Positions 8,357 to 17,042 of a stretch of 64,000 bases of DNA are shown piece by piece. This DNA comes from a bacterium BMS3Abin11. Lineage in GTDB: Bacteria; Pseudomonadota; Gammaproteobacteria; BMS3Bbin11. A program made the translations under genes and the position numbers. The notes under the pieces are model-generated. The model was not told the origin of the DNA. It saw only the letters and a list, made by a program, of their open reading frames with translations, and made no database searches. The stretch covers positions 62,001 through 126,000 of the forward strand of contig BDTD01000025.1 in NCBI GenBank assembly GCA_002897635.1. Direction: 5' to 3'. Within the stretch, counting starts at the first letter, position 1; each line of letters begins with the position of its first letter.

Positions 8357-10349
8357 GCAATTTCATTTTCTCCAGCCCCTGTGGCTACTCAGTCTAATCC
8401 CGCTGGCATTGCTGGTATGGCGACTGCGACGTGCCGCCACTGGCGATAACCCGTGGGTTCGTATAATCGACGCCCGTCTACAACCCCTGTTACTTACCGG
8501 TCAGGATCACAAGGTCAGCCGTTCACTGTTATGGCTGCTCGGCCTGGGGTGGCTGCTAGCCACCCTGGCGCTGGCCAATCCGGTATGGGAAAAACAACCT
8601 CAGCCACTTTACCAGACCAGTGCGGCACGGGTCATCGTGCTGGATCTTTCACGCTCCATGCTCGACAGGGACCTCAAACCCTCACGGCTAGCCAGAGCCC
8701 GTTTCAAGATCGAGGACATCCTCGCTCGCAACGATGAAGGCCAGACCGGACTGGTGGTGTTTGCCGGTGATGCCTTTACCGTTACACCGCTGACCCGTGA
8801 TGTGGATACCATTCGCGCTCTGCTCAAATCGCTCGACCCCGACCTCATGCCTGTGCAGGGCAGCCGTGCTGATCTGGGTCTGGAGAAAGCGGGTGAACTG
8901 CTGCAGCAGGCAGGACTGAGAAATGGCCAGATACTGCTGTTTGCCGATGGCGTAACCGGCAACAAAGCACGCAAGGCCGCCACAAAATTACGCAGAAAGG
9001 GCTACCGCGTATCAGTACTCGGCGTTGGCACTCAAACTGCTGATCCGTTGACCAATGCACAAGGCCAACTACTGCGCACCACTGCTGACGGTAAACTCAT
9101 CGTGCCACAGCTTGAAACTGCGGCCCTCCAGGCCGTTGCCAAGGCCGGTGGCGGCCGCTACCGCACCTTTAATAGCGGAGATAGCGATATCAGGAACCTG
9201 CTGGACACTAGCAATAGCACATCACTGAGTACAGAAAACAATCTGATCAATGGCGAGATGCAGGGACAGGACTGGAAAGATAGCGGCCCCTGGCTGGCAT
9301 TGTTGCTGCTGCCGCTGGCAGCACTGGCTTTTCGTCGCGGCTGGCTGTTGAGCCTGGTGTTGCTGGTCGGCGTACTGTCGCCACCACAGCAAGCCATGGC
9401 CGCCGACTGGGAAGACCTCTGGCAACGCCCCGATCAGCAGGCAGCAACAGCCCTGGCGGAAAAGGATTATGCACGTGCCAGCCAGGTGGCAAAGGATCCT
9501 TTACAGCGAGGCAGTGCCGAGTATAAGCGCAAGAATTATACGCAGGCGCTGAAGGACTTTTCACACGCGAGCGGCACCACAGCAGATTATAACCGGGGTA
9601 ATACCCTGGCAAAACTCGGTCGCTACAAAGATGCCATCACCGCCTACGATACTGCGCTGAAATCCGCACCAGGGATGAAAGATGCGCTGGCCAACAAGGC
9701 TGCGGTCGAAGCCCTGTTACGCCAGCAGAAGAAGCAAAATAAGAAGCAGCAGAAGGGGAAGCAGCAGAAGGGGAAGAACCAGCAAGGGAAGAACCAGCAG
9801 GGGAAGAACCAGCAAGGAAAGAACCAGCAGGGAAAAAACCAGCAGGGGAAGAACCAGCAGGGGAAGAACCAGCAAGGAAAGAACCAGCAGGGGAAGAACC
9901 AGCAAGGAAAGAACCAACAGGGAAAAAACCAGCAGGGGAAGAACCAGCAAGGAAAGAACCAACAGGGGAAAAACCAGCAAGGAAAGAACCAGCAGGGGAA
10001 AAACCAGCAAAATAACGGCAAGGCCGATAAAAATCAGTTTGCCAATGCAGCCAAAGCACTGGAAAAGAAACACGCAGCGGAAAAGTCCGCTGTAGAAAAG
10101 AAAGCCGACCAGAATCGAAATAAAGGCCTCAACAACAATGGTGGTAAATCACCGGCTGAACAGCAGCAGGCCCGGGCCAACGGCCAACCGGCTCGAGCAG
10201 AATCGCTCAGCACTGAGGAAGAAATAGCAGCCGAGCAATGGTTGCGACGTATCCCGGATGACCCCGGTGGTCTATTGCGACGCAAGTTCCTTTACCAGTA
10301 TCAACAGCGGGCAAAACGCGAGGGCACCGGCAGTCGGCAGCCATGGTAA
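8349..10349 (+). CDS. BatB/BatC fusion: VWA plus TPR protein with a GKNQQ repeat tract
   Basis: This 666-residue membrane protein combines a BatB-type VWA domain (MIDAS DLSRS near 99-103) with a second membrane pair near 318-352. A TPR section follows (about 360-460: EYKRKNYTQALKDFSHAS, YNRGNTLAKLGRYKDAITAY), as in BatC. Residues 475-554 are sixteen perfect GKNQQ pentapeptides encoded by a 15-bp tandem repeat. The C-terminal region is charged and helical, ending near WLRRIPDDPGGLLRRKF, a conserved Bat C-terminal motif. The VWA part probably contacts the MoxR partner. The basic repeat is likely disordered and should vary in length between strains. Confidence 0.92.
   Translation: MPEQFHFLQPLWLLSLIPLALLVWRLRRAATGDNPWVRIIDARLQPLLLTGQDHKVSRSLLWLLGLGWLLATLALANPVWEKQPQPLYQTSAARVIVLDLSRSMLDRDLKPSRLARARFKIEDILARNDEGQTGLVVFAGDAFTVTPLTRDVDTIRALLKSLDPDLMPVQGSRADLGLEKAGELLQQAGLRNGQILLFADGVTGNKARKAATKLRRKGYRVSVLGVGTQTADPLTNAQGQLLRTTADGKLIVPQLETAALQAVAKAGGGRYRTFNSGDSDIRNLLDTSNSTSLSTENNLINGEMQGQDWKDSGPWLALLLLPLAALAFRRGWLLSLVLLVGVLSPPQQAMAADWEDLWQRPDQQAATALAEKDYARASQVAKDPLQRGSAEYKRKNYTQALKDFSHASGTTADYNRGNTLAKLGRYKDAITAYDTALKSAPGMKDALANKAAVEALLRQQKKQNKKQQKGKQQKGKNQQGKNQQGKNQQGKNQQGKNQQGKNQQGKNQQGKNQQGKNQQGKNQQGKNQQGKNQQGKNQQGKNQQGKNQQGKNQQNNGKADKNQFANAAKALEKKHAAEKSAVEKKADQNRNKGLNNNGGKSPAEQQQARANGQPARAESLSTEEEIAAEQWLRRIPDDPGGLLRRKFLYQYQQRAKREGTGSRQPW
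9771..10010 (+). repeat. 15-bp tandem repeat, 16 units, coding GKNQQ
   Basis: Sixteen consecutive in-frame 15-bp units (GGRAARAACCARCAR pattern) fill exactly 240 bp inside the BatB/C gene. Variation is confined to third codon positions (GGG/GGA, AAG/AAA, CAG/CAA), so the protein repeat is perfect while the DNA has drifted slightly. Unit number can change without a frameshift. Confidence 0.98.
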
Positions 10350-10369
10350 TCAGAAAAGGAGAACATGAA

Positions 10370-12280
10370 ATGAAATCCATGTCATACACTTCAATGCAGG
10401 AGCATCACTTTCGGCCACTTTGGCAGGCCTTCCTGCTGACGCTGCTGCTGATGCTGGCGGTCGGCCCGGTCGAGGCAGCCGTGCGCGCTACACTCGACCG
10501 TGGTACGGTCTATGTGGGTAACACTTTTACCCTGACCATTGAAAGCGATGGCCTGCAATCGGGGCTGCAGCCGGATCTCACGCCACTGGAAAAAAACTTC
10601 GATGTGCTGGGTACCAGCACCAGTACCCAGGTGAGTATTATTAACGGCCGGCGCTCCGACAAAACCCTGTGGCAGGTGCAGCTTCAGCCGCGTCACACCG
10701 GTCAGCTACGTATCCCACCTCTCAGTGTTGGAGGGCAACAGACTGCATCACTTCAACTGAAAATCAGTAAGGCACCACAACAGGCAACAACGCAGGCCGG
10801 GCAGCACGTATTCGTCGAGGCTGAGATCAACTCTGCCGGCAAGCAAACCTATGTTCAGCAACAGATCCCCTACACCGTTCGCCTTTACTACGATGGGCGT
10901 CTGCAAGAGGGCGAACTCAGTGCACCGAAACTACAAAATGCCATCATTGAGCAGCTAGGTGAAGACAAAAGCTACACCACTGAGCGCAACGGTCGGGAGT
11001 ACAACGTTGTCGAACGCCAGTACGTTATCTCACCAGAAAAAAGTGGTTCCTTGCATATTGCACCAGCCACCTTTACTGGTAGCATTATGGTTCCACAGCC
11101 ACGCAAACAGAGCCGTCGACGTAGCAGCCTGATGGAAGAATTTCTTGGCAATAGCCCATTTGCCAACGATCCCTTTTTCCGCAACAGCCTGCTCAACGAT
11201 AGCTTTTTCAGCAACAGCCCGTTTGGCAGTTCCACCAAACCCATCACTGCCCGCAGCCGCTCTATCAATATGAATATCAAACCCCGGCCTGTGACGGTCG
11301 GTCGCAACTGGTTGCCAGCTGAAGCGGTGACCCTGGATGACAGCTGGACTCAAAAGCCACCACGGTTCAGAGCTGGCGAGCCGGTCTCACGCACCATTAC
11401 CATTGAGACCAAAGGGTTATCCGGCTCGCAGATCCCCGAACTGGCTATCGCAACCCCGGCCAATGCCCGGCTGTACCCGGAAACACCGAAACAGGAAAGC
11501 CGTACCGACGGCAAGACCATTTACGGTGTTCGCACGCAAACCCTGACCTACATTCCCGGCACGCAGGGTACGCTAAATGTACCGGCGATTACCATCGACT
11601 GGTGGGACACGCGCCGCAACAAGGCAGCCAGCACCATCCTGCCTGCTTTACAGTTCAAGGTACTGCCCGGTGCAGCAGGCACGGCGAACGAAGTGAAAGC
11701 TGCCCCTCGCAGTCCGGCAGCGCAGCAAAGCTCAGCGACCAGCCCGGCAAACAAAGCGACACAAGCTAACAATGAACGTGGGCTGCCCGAGACAATATTC
11801 GCAGCAATCAAAACGAATGAATCATGGTTGTTTACAGGCGGCGGGTTATTGCTCATCCTGGTTCTGTTGGGGTTGATGGTTCGACGTACAAAACAGCACC
11901 GCCAGGCCAGTGCACCAGGCACGGTAAAACAAACACCACAACCCACACAACAGATCAGGCCGAACCAGAAATCAGCCTTGCGTGCCCTGCAAAAAGCCTG
12001 CACCGCCAATGATCGGCATGCCGCCGCCAGAGACCTGCTGAGCCTCGGCCATGCGCACTGGCCCGACGCGCCGCCGCGCAGCCTCAATGCTCTGGCGGCA
12101 CGCATTGAAAATGGACAGACGCAACTCAGAGAACTGGATCGCAGCCTCTACGCTGCCGATACCAGCAACTGGAATGGCGCGGCGCTATGGGATGAATTCA
12201 GACATGGCCTACAGGAAAAAAAGATGACCAGGATAAACCAGGATGACGGTCTCAACCCGCTTTATCCACAACACCATTAG
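10370..12280 (+). CDS. batD: BatD-like protein
   Basis: A 636-residue protein from the ATG at 10370, chosen because AAAAGGAG lies about 9 bases upstream; an ATG at 10343 overlaps the previous gene. A signal peptide (FLLTLLLMLAVGPVEA) is followed by a large periplasmic region of beta-sandwich character (VRATLDRGTVYVGNTFTLTI, a BatD/oxygen-tolerance hallmark). A transmembrane helix (WLFTGGGLLLILVLLGLMV, near 490-510) leads to a cytoplasmic tail. A notable low-complexity Asn/Phe/Ser stretch (FANDPFFRNSLLNDSFFSNS) lies in the middle. It is the last gene of the operon and ends 20 bp before a perfect palindrome. Confidence 0.9.
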   Translation: MKSMSYTSMQEHHFRPLWQAFLLTLLLMLAVGPVEAAVRATLDRGTVYVGNTFTLTIESDGLQSGLQPDLTPLEKNFDVLGTSTSTQVSIINGRRSDKTLWQVQLQPRHTGQLRIPPLSVGGQQTASLQLKISKAPQQATTQAGQHVFVEAEINSAGKQTYVQQQIPYTVRLYYDGRLQEGELSAPKLQNAIIEQLGEDKSYTTERNGREYNVVERQYVISPEKSGSLHIAPATFTGSIMVPQPRKQSRRRSSLMEEFLGNSPFANDPFFRNSLLNDSFFSNSPFGSSTKPITARSRSINMNIKPRPVTVGRNWLPAEAVTLDDSWTQKPPRFRAGEPVSRTITIETKGLSGSQIPELAIATPANARLYPETPKQESRTDGKTIYGVRTQTLTYIPGTQGTLNVPAITIDWWDTRRNKAASTILPALQFKVLPGAAGTANEVKAAPRSPAAQQSSATSPANKATQANNERGLPETIFAAIKTNESWLFTGGGLLLILVLLGLMVRRTKQHRQASAPGTVKQTPQPTQQIRPNQKSALRALQKACTANDRHAAARDLLSLGHAHWPDAPPRSLNALAARIENGQTQLRELDRSLYAADTSNWNGAALWDEFRHGLQEKKMTRINQDDGLNPLYPQHH

Positions 12281-12300
12281 CCCATAAATGTGGAAAGTAT

Positions 12301-12326
12301 TGCGCGGGATCCATGGATCCCGCGCA
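12301..12326. terminator. 26-bp perfect palindrome between batD and sodB
   Basis: TGCGCGGGATCCA is followed immediately by its exact reverse complement. It sits between two convergent genes (batD ends at 12280, sodB ends at 12334), where a bidirectional terminator is expected. Neither side carries a good T-run, so it may act with Rho or as an mRNA end-stabiliser. Confidence 0.6.
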
Positions 12327-12333
12327 CAGTCAT

Positions 12334-12918
12334 TTAGCCAAGTTGCCTGGCGACGAAATCCCAGTTGATCAGGTTCCAGAAGGACTCGACATATTTGGGC
12401 CGGGCGTTGCGATAATCGATATAGTAGGCGTGTTCCCACACATCGCAGGTCATCAGCGGTATCACGCCGTCCACCATCGGGTTACCGGCATTACTAGTAT
12501 TGGCAATGTCGACGCTGCCGTCGGCCTTCTTCACCAGCCAGGTCCAGCCAGAACCGAAGTTGGTCACGGCGGAAGTGGAGAATTTTTCCTTGAAGGCGTC
12601 GAAGGAACCGAAGGCACTGTCGATGGCTGCAGCCAGGGTACCGGACGCTTCGCCACCACCACTGGGACTAAGACAGTTCCAGTAGAAGCTATGGTTCCAG
12701 ACCTGAGCGGCATTGTTGAACAGGCCGCCAGTCGGGGCCTTCCTGATAATACCCTCTAGCGTAGTATCCTCGAATTCGGTGCCGACAATCAGTTTGTTGA
12801 GATTGGCAACGTAAGTGGCGTGGTGCTTACCATAGTGATACTCCAGCGTCTCGGCGGAGATGTGCGGTTCAAGGGCATTTTTCGCATAGGGCAGTTCTGG
12901 CAGTTTATGTTCCATCAA
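12334..12918 (-). CDS. sodB: Iron superoxide dismutase
   Basis: This 194-residue cytosolic enzyme converts superoxide to peroxide and oxygen. The N-terminal motif FELPPLPYAKNALEPHIS-type sequence is present (ELPYAKNALEPHISAET). Metal ligands are visible in HYGKHHATYV, in VWNHSFYWNCL, and in DVWEHAYYIDYRN (Asp and His). GGLFNNAAQ and the tail WNLINWDFVARQL fit the Fe-type. The ATG is preceded by AAGGAAAGGAACC. The gene is monocistronic and convergent with the Bat operon. An oxygen-stress role matches its neighbours. Confidence 0.97.
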   Translation of the reverse strand: MMEHKLPELPYAKNALEPHISAETLEYHYGKHHATYVANLNKLIVGTEFEDTTLEGIIRKAPTGGLFNNAAQVWNHSFYWNCLSPSGGGEASGTLAAAIDSAFGSFDAFKEKFSTSAVTNFGSGWTWLVKKADGSVDIANTSNAGNPMVDGVIPLMTCDVWEHAYYIDYRNARPKYVESFWNLINWDFVARQLG

Positions 12919-13045
12919 GGTTCCTTTCCTTTACAGTTGGTATGAGGTTGGTCGGGTTTCGTCCGTGTTGTGTGCATCCAGATATCAGGCTGTCTACAAC
13001 GCCGGTATTCCAGGCCGGATCGAGGCACAGGAATAACCGTGTCGC

Positions 13046-13071
13046 CACGAAATATTAGCACGAAATATTAG
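13046..13071. repeat. 13-bp tandem duplication
   Basis: CACGAAATATTAG occurs twice in immediate succession in the gap between sodB and the DUF3096 gene. It is probably a simple duplication. No operator function is evident. Confidence 0.8.
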
Positions 13072-13118
13072 AACACCATGAGAACTCGACTTCAAGCCGA
13101 GTCGTCTATCGTTTCTCG

Positions 13119-13271
13119 TCAGACCAGTACCAGGGGCACGAGTCCCACCAACCCAAACAGGATCAGGTAAAAAGCGACAATATAATTCAACAACTTTGGC
13201 CATACCAGGATGGCGATACCTGAAAGCAGCGATATCAGTGGCGGGCCAACCAAAAAAAAGTTCATACTCAT
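13119..13271 (-). CDS. DUF3096-type membrane microprotein
   Basis: A 50-residue protein read directly from the minus strand. It starts at the ATG (CAT at 13269-13271) with an ACAGGAG site 8 bases upstream; a second in-frame ATG lies two codons later. It has two hydrophobic helices: GPPLISLLSGIAILVWP and LLNYIVAFYLILFGLVGLVP. The pattern of PLISLxxGIxILxxPxLLNYIVAxYLIxxGLxGL matches DUF3096 proteins, small membrane proteins of unknown role often found near stress genes. It sits just after (downstream of) the cardiolipin synthase gene by 16 bp, so co-transcription is likely. Confidence 0.8.
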   Translation of the reverse strand: MSMNFFLVGPPLISLLSGIAILVWPKLLNYIVAFYLILFGLVGLVPLVLV

Positions 13272-13287
13272 GGCAATACTCCTGTAG

Positions 13288-14733
13288 TTAAAGCAGTGGA
13301 CTCAACAACTTTATAATATTCTGCATAATTCTCTGGAGGCGGGGACGCTGTTGCCACCGTGTCAGCGTGAGTTGCTGTGAATGCGCACGATACCAGTCCT
13401 GTTGCTGGCGCAATGACTTTGCAAACCCGGCATCATAAAAAATCATATTGATTTCGAAATTAAGTGCAAACGAGCGGATATCGAAGTTACTCGAACCCAG
13501 AAAGGCCAGTGAATCATCAATTGTCATGCTCTTTGCATGCAATAGCCCTTTGTTAAACAGATAGATGGTGACACCACTTTTTAGCAGTCGCTCATAATAA
13601 CCCCGGGCGGCATTCCCCACCAGTATCTGGTCGGAATGCAATGGTACAATCAACTCGACAAGGACACCTCGCAGCGCGACGGTCTCCATGGCTTCCAGGA
13701 AGACTTCGTCCGGTACAAAATAGGGTGTTGTAATTGTGACCTTGCGTCGCGTTGCATACAACGCGGCTACCGCCAGGCGTTGGTAGTTTTCTGTAGGAAA
13801 CAACGGACCACTAGGGAGGGTTTGTGCGGCAACACCGCCCTTAACTGGGCTGTTGCCATCAGGAAATATGTCAGTCCCATCCAGCAGTTCATTGCTTTCT
13901 GCAAACCAGTCGCCTACAAACACAGCCTGTAATTCGAGCACTACCGGACCGCTTAAACACACCATCAGGTCGTGCCATTGCAAATTTCGGTGACCGTAAC
14001 CGGCGTCGACAATATTTTGTGACCCGGTATAGGCGATCCGGCCGTCGATAACAACAATCTTGCGATGATTACGCAGATCAATACGCGAAACCCAGGCACG
14101 TAACAAACTGACCGGCAATGCCGGGTATAGCTTGATACCCGATTTAATCAGCCGCTGTGACATCCTTCTCAAAAATTGTCTGGAACCCTGGGCATCTGCC
14201 AACAGGCGACACTCGACCCCGCGTGACACCGCACGCTCAAGCGCCACCATGATACGTTCCCCTGTCTCATCTACGGAAAATATATAGACCAGAATATGCA
14301 CATGATGTTGTGCGGCATTGATATTCTCGACCATCAGGTCGATCACCACATCCGTATCGGCCAGCAATGTTGCTTTGTTACCGGACATAATGGGCATGTA
14401 GCCCAACCGTTCAGCCAGCTTGACCGTCGGCAGAAATTCCTGATCCACAATCGAGGACACATTTCCCCTGTGGGACATGTACCGCTTGCGTACATATTCC
14501 AGTCTTGTCAGTAGCGCCTTGCGTTTCGTCAATCGTCGATGCGGTAACCGGTTCTCGCCAATAAACAGGTATAACAGTAGCCCCGGCCAGGGCAGGAAAA
14601 AGATGACCAGTAGCCAGGTCATCGCCGTGCGTGGTGGGTGACGTTCGATCACAAGGCCCAGCATGACCAGTCTTACCAGCCATTCGCTGATATAATACAG
14701 CAATGACCAGGATGGAATGAATTCGTCGCTCAT
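13288..14733 (-). CDS. cls: Cardiolipin synthase (phospholipase D family)
   Basis: This 481-residue membrane enzyme joins two phosphatidylglycerols into cardiolipin and glycerol. Two N-terminal helices (LLYYISEWLVRLVMLGLVI; AMTWLLVIFFLPWPGLLLYLFIG) precede two PLD domains. Their HKD motifs are NHRKIVVIDG (near 218) and LHAKSMTIDDSLAFLGSSNFD (near 394). The length matches ClsA-type enzymes. There is a 32-bp gap to the gene behind it and a short gap to the DUF3096 gene in front. Cardiolipin production fits the envelope-stress content of the window. Confidence 0.93.
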   Translation of the reverse strand: MSDEFIPSWSLLYYISEWLVRLVMLGLVIERHPPRTAMTWLLVIFFLPWPGLLLYLFIGENRLPHRRLTKRKALLTRLEYVRKRYMSHRGNVSSIVDQEFLPTVKLAERLGYMPIMSGNKATLLADTDVVIDLMVENINAAQHHVHILVYIFSVDETGERIMVALERAVSRGVECRLLADAQGSRQFLRRMSQRLIKSGIKLYPALPVSLLRAWVSRIDLRNHRKIVVIDGRIAYTGSQNIVDAGYGHRNLQWHDLMVCLSGPVVLELQAVFVGDWFAESNELLDGTDIFPDGNSPVKGGVAAQTLPSGPLFPTENYQRLAVAALYATRRKVTITTPYFVPDEVFLEAMETVALRGVLVELIVPLHSDQILVGNAARGYYERLLKSGVTIYLFNKGLLHAKSMTIDDSLAFLGSSNFDIRSFALNFEINMIFYDAGFAKSLRQQQDWYRAHSQQLTLTRWQQRPRLQRIMQNIIKLLSPLL

Positions 14734-14765
14734 AGTATCCTTGCGCTCATCGCCATGGTGGATAG

Positions 14766-15365
14766 CTATTCACTGCGAAGCTCTTTCCGCAACTGTCTCA
14801 GTTTCTCCTGGTACACCTCGACATCCCCATAATCAGCGAAGCTTTCGGTCCGGTAATGTGGATTGGGAGTACGACGCGCATGTTTAATCGGGCACCAGTA
14901 TTGCTCTGTTCTTGCAACAACCTCACGAACGTATTCGATAAGACCGTTACCATAACCACAGTACACACAATTGAATTTCTCAATTGCATTCAGATAGGCG
15001 AGATGTTGACGGTCTATCACCAGATAATCCGCACGCTTCACCAGAGGAATACCATAAATACGAAAACAGATCTGCTGATAGAGAAAAATCGCCAGATCCA
15101 GTAACAGAAGTGGAAACACAACACTGTAGATCACAGGTGCGGTCAATAGATGTACCAGCCTGGCATTGCGCAGATAAGTCCAGAGTCCGGTACGGTAACG
15201 TCGGTTAAATTTATGGACACCCTCATCAAAGATAACCCTGCCTTTTTTTAGTGTGTATTTAAATTGGGCACGCTTCTCGAACAGTAGCTGCTCAAACTCC
15301 TGTTCGAGTTGAAACTGGAGCTTGTGTATGTGATCGAGTATTTCATCAATTTTATATCGCGGCAT
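14766..15365 (-). CDS. Conserved protein with a CxYCGYGNG motif, unknown function
   Basis: About 199 residues from the ATG at 15365, which has AGAGGA about 9 bases upstream; a longer open frame to 15533 lacks coding character. It has an amphipathic, charged N-terminal region (HIHKLQFQLEQEFEQLLFEKRAQ), a hydrophobic stretch that may be one or two membrane helices (LLTAPVIYSVVFPLLLLDLAIFLYQQI), then the motif FNCVYCGYGNGLIEYVREV and a C-terminal CPIKHARR segment with a third Cys. The Cys pair and third Cys could bind metal. It probably shares a transcript with cardiolipin synthase 32 bp downstream. I do not know a function. Confidence 0.75.
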   Translation of the reverse strand: MPRYKIDEILDHIHKLQFQLEQEFEQLLFEKRAQFKYTLKKGRVIFDEGVHKFNRRYRTGLWTYLRNARLVHLLTAPVIYSVVFPLLLLDLAIFLYQQICFRIYGIPLVKRADYLVIDRQHLAYLNAIEKFNCVYCGYGNGLIEYVREVVARTEQYWCPIKHARRTPNPHYRTESFADYGDVEVYQEKLRQLRKELRSE

Positions 15366-15697
15366 GGTCAAGTCCTCTTGCCAGATTCTCTGTGTTAACG
15401 GATTCCACCACATCTCCATGCGAGTGGTTCTATGGACAGTGATAAAGTGACGCTTATATTCAGTGATAGATTTCCCAATCACTCCATCCGTTACAGAGAT
15501 GTGTCTGTTTAAATGGATTTGTGTGACAAGCACCTCACTATGGCATTATAGCTAGTGTAGTGTCCTATATTGTTTGGCGTTTTAGGTAAATGAAAACAGA
15601 CAACAAACAAAAGAGCAACTTTACTCTCTTGACAAGGGTCAGCCATTGCCTGCGAACCGCGTCTTGATCTGAATCATTTTGGGTCCTCTGAGTGTCA
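15366..15697. other. Gene-free interval
   Basis: 332 bp of A+T-rich sequence upstream of the unknown gene at 14766-15365. It contains a poor FNR-like match (15629-15642, second half-site imperfect) and no convincing ORF or terminator. The right edge is the start of a 30-bp sequence that recurs at 44130. Confidence 0.5.
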
Positions 15698-15727
15698 CCT
15701 AATTATGGCTCGGATTAGTAACAATGA
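15698..15727. repeat. 30-bp repeat, copy 1
   Basis: CCTAATTATGG-Y-TCGG-R-TTAGTAACAATG occurs here and at 44130-44159 with two to four differences. Here its final ATG is the apparent start of the APC-permease remnant. The other copy adjoins a different gene remnant. Confidence 0.8.
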
Positions 15728-15939
15728 CAGATAGCAAAAAAATCGGTCTGTGGTAAACCACAGCACTCGCAGTGGGCACCATGATCAGTGCCAGCATATT
15801 TTCTATATTCAGCCTCAGTACTCGCACCGCTAGCAGCATTCAAATAGAACAGATCACCCTGGTACTGGATGCAAAGAGAATTCATAGCATTCTCAATACC
15901 ACAGCAATCTTTTTCTCTCTTACATGGGAATTTGTCTGA
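15724..15939 (+). pseudogene. N-terminal remnant of an APC-family amino-acid permease
   Basis: The frame reads MTDSKKIGLW, a stop, then TTALAVGTMISASIFSIFSLSTRTA. This is the first-helix signature of amino acid/polyamine permeases (usually ALxxGxMIGxxIFxxxGxxA), with the Gly after MI changed to Ser. An internal TAA and loss of the remaining helices mark it as dead. A shorter relative occurs at 29670. Confidence 0.75.
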
Positions 15940-16108
15940 TGACCAATATCTCAGAGAATATGATAAAGTGATCGAAATTGTCTACCGTGGCATCGGTGAC
16001 TTTTGGTTCCTCAAACGAGCACTTCTGGAACTGGAAGAAGAAGCCGAAAAACTGAAAAATAAGGTGTTCCCCATTTATCACCGAGAACATAATATTTGGA
16101 ACCCCTGA
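15869..16108 (+). CDS. Unknown 79-residue ORF, possibly a gene end
   Basis: An open frame of 79 residues with a charged C-terminal helix (LELEEEAEKLKNKVFPIYH). The same end occurs, degraded, at 29770-29829 (VEDETEKLKRKVLPIQHRAQ), in the same order relative to the permease and secreted-protein pieces. It may be the surviving C-terminus of a larger gene, possibly the permease. No ribosome site was seen, and expression is doubtful. Confidence 0.35.
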   Translation: MQREFIAFSIPQQSFSLLHGNLSDDQYLREYDKVIEIVYRGIGDFWFLKRALLELEEEAEKLKNKVFPIYHREHNIWNP

Positions 16109-16145
16109 TTAGGCTATCAGTTCACACACAACCAGGAGATAAACT

Positions 16146-16835
16146 ATGCCACAACACATCCAGTCAACAAGCCGTTATCTATGCAGCCTGCTCATCCTGT
16201 TAATAGCTTCTTCACCATTACAGATGGTAAAAGCAGACTCCAGCCAGTCCTCACCGGGCAACTATTGCCCAGCTGCAGATATCCTTTTGATAACCGCCGA
16301 AGATCTGTCTTCCAGCCTGGAGCTTTTAATGCGATCCCGGGTAGCACAGAGCAGAGGTGCCTTCGCAGAAATGGCCAGCACACTTAATGCTGCAGGGGCC
16401 ACACTGCAACAGGCAGCAAGCCGCGGCGCTGGTGCTCGAACTGCATTACTAATACACAGCATTATCCTGGCCAAAGTCAATGATAACTATGAGCAAGTAT
16501 TGACCTGGTTTCCTCTACTTCACAGCGCCATACTTACCCTGCCAAATGACAGGGCCCAAAGTGCTGCCGAGGATGCCATTGGACGTGCCAAGGCAATTAT
16601 GCAGGGAGAAGGAAAGGGCGACCCGTTAGAAGAACTCAGAAAAGCACGTCATTTTCTTACCTGCGATGGACTATATTTACCTTTACAGACAGCACTCGAT
16701 GAACACACACGAATCGTTTCAAAAATTTATCAGAATCACAAACTATTAGTACCAAAAGACTATGACAAAATCATAAATTCGCTACGCAATGCTATGACCT
16801 TTATCTTGGAGAACAGTAATAATCCAATCCAGTAA
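16146..16835 (+). CDS. Secreted protein of an unknown family (intact paralogue)
   Basis: A 229-residue protein with a signal peptide (YLCSLLILLIASSPLQMVKA) and an all-helical mature part. I recognise no family. Key stretches are MASTLNAAGATLQQAASRGAGARTALLI, the WFPLLHSAILTLPND segment, a GxGKGDPLEELRKARHFLTCDG motif with one Cys, and a C-terminal helix. An AGGAG site precedes the ATG. Broken relatives lie at 29883-30094 and 33702-34308; those share the WFPLLH..LLTLP, QG-G-GDxL and HxLxCD motifs. It is the only intact copy. The helical repeats resemble YfdX in style, but I cannot show relationship. Confidence 0.7.
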   Translation: MPQHIQSTSRYLCSLLILLIASSPLQMVKADSSQSSPGNYCPAADILLITAEDLSSSLELLMRSRVAQSRGAFAEMASTLNAAGATLQQAASRGAGARTALLIHSIILAKVNDNYEQVLTWFPLLHSAILTLPNDRAQSAAEDAIGRAKAIMQGEGKGDPLEELRKARHFLTCDGLYLPLQTALDEHTRIVSKIYQNHKLLVPKDYDKIINSLRNAMTFILENSNNPIQ

Positions 16836-17042
16836 CCCCGATAGATCTTGTTTCATATACCAATAGAGGCGCCCTATAATTTCACAGCAAACATCAACTG
16901 GCTGTGTTCAGAACATATCCGGAATGCAATTTTTATCCCAGACATTCCTTCAGCCGCAGAAAATATGGAGCATAACCTATGTATAATACAGTTTATTTAG
17001 CAGGGCGGTAACAGTACTCACCACCCATCAAGGAGAACCCCC

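Noticed and set aside
9637-10059. Long minus-strand frames opposite the GKNQQ repeat (GSFLAGSSPAG-like and CWFFP repeats)
   Set aside because: They are shadows of the 15-bp tandem repeat, open only because every unit is identical in length and lacks stops; no start signals.
15629-15642. TTGACAAGGGTCAG as an FNR box
   Set aside because: The second half-site (GTCAG) departs from ATCAA at two positions and there is no obvious gene start nearby in the right place.
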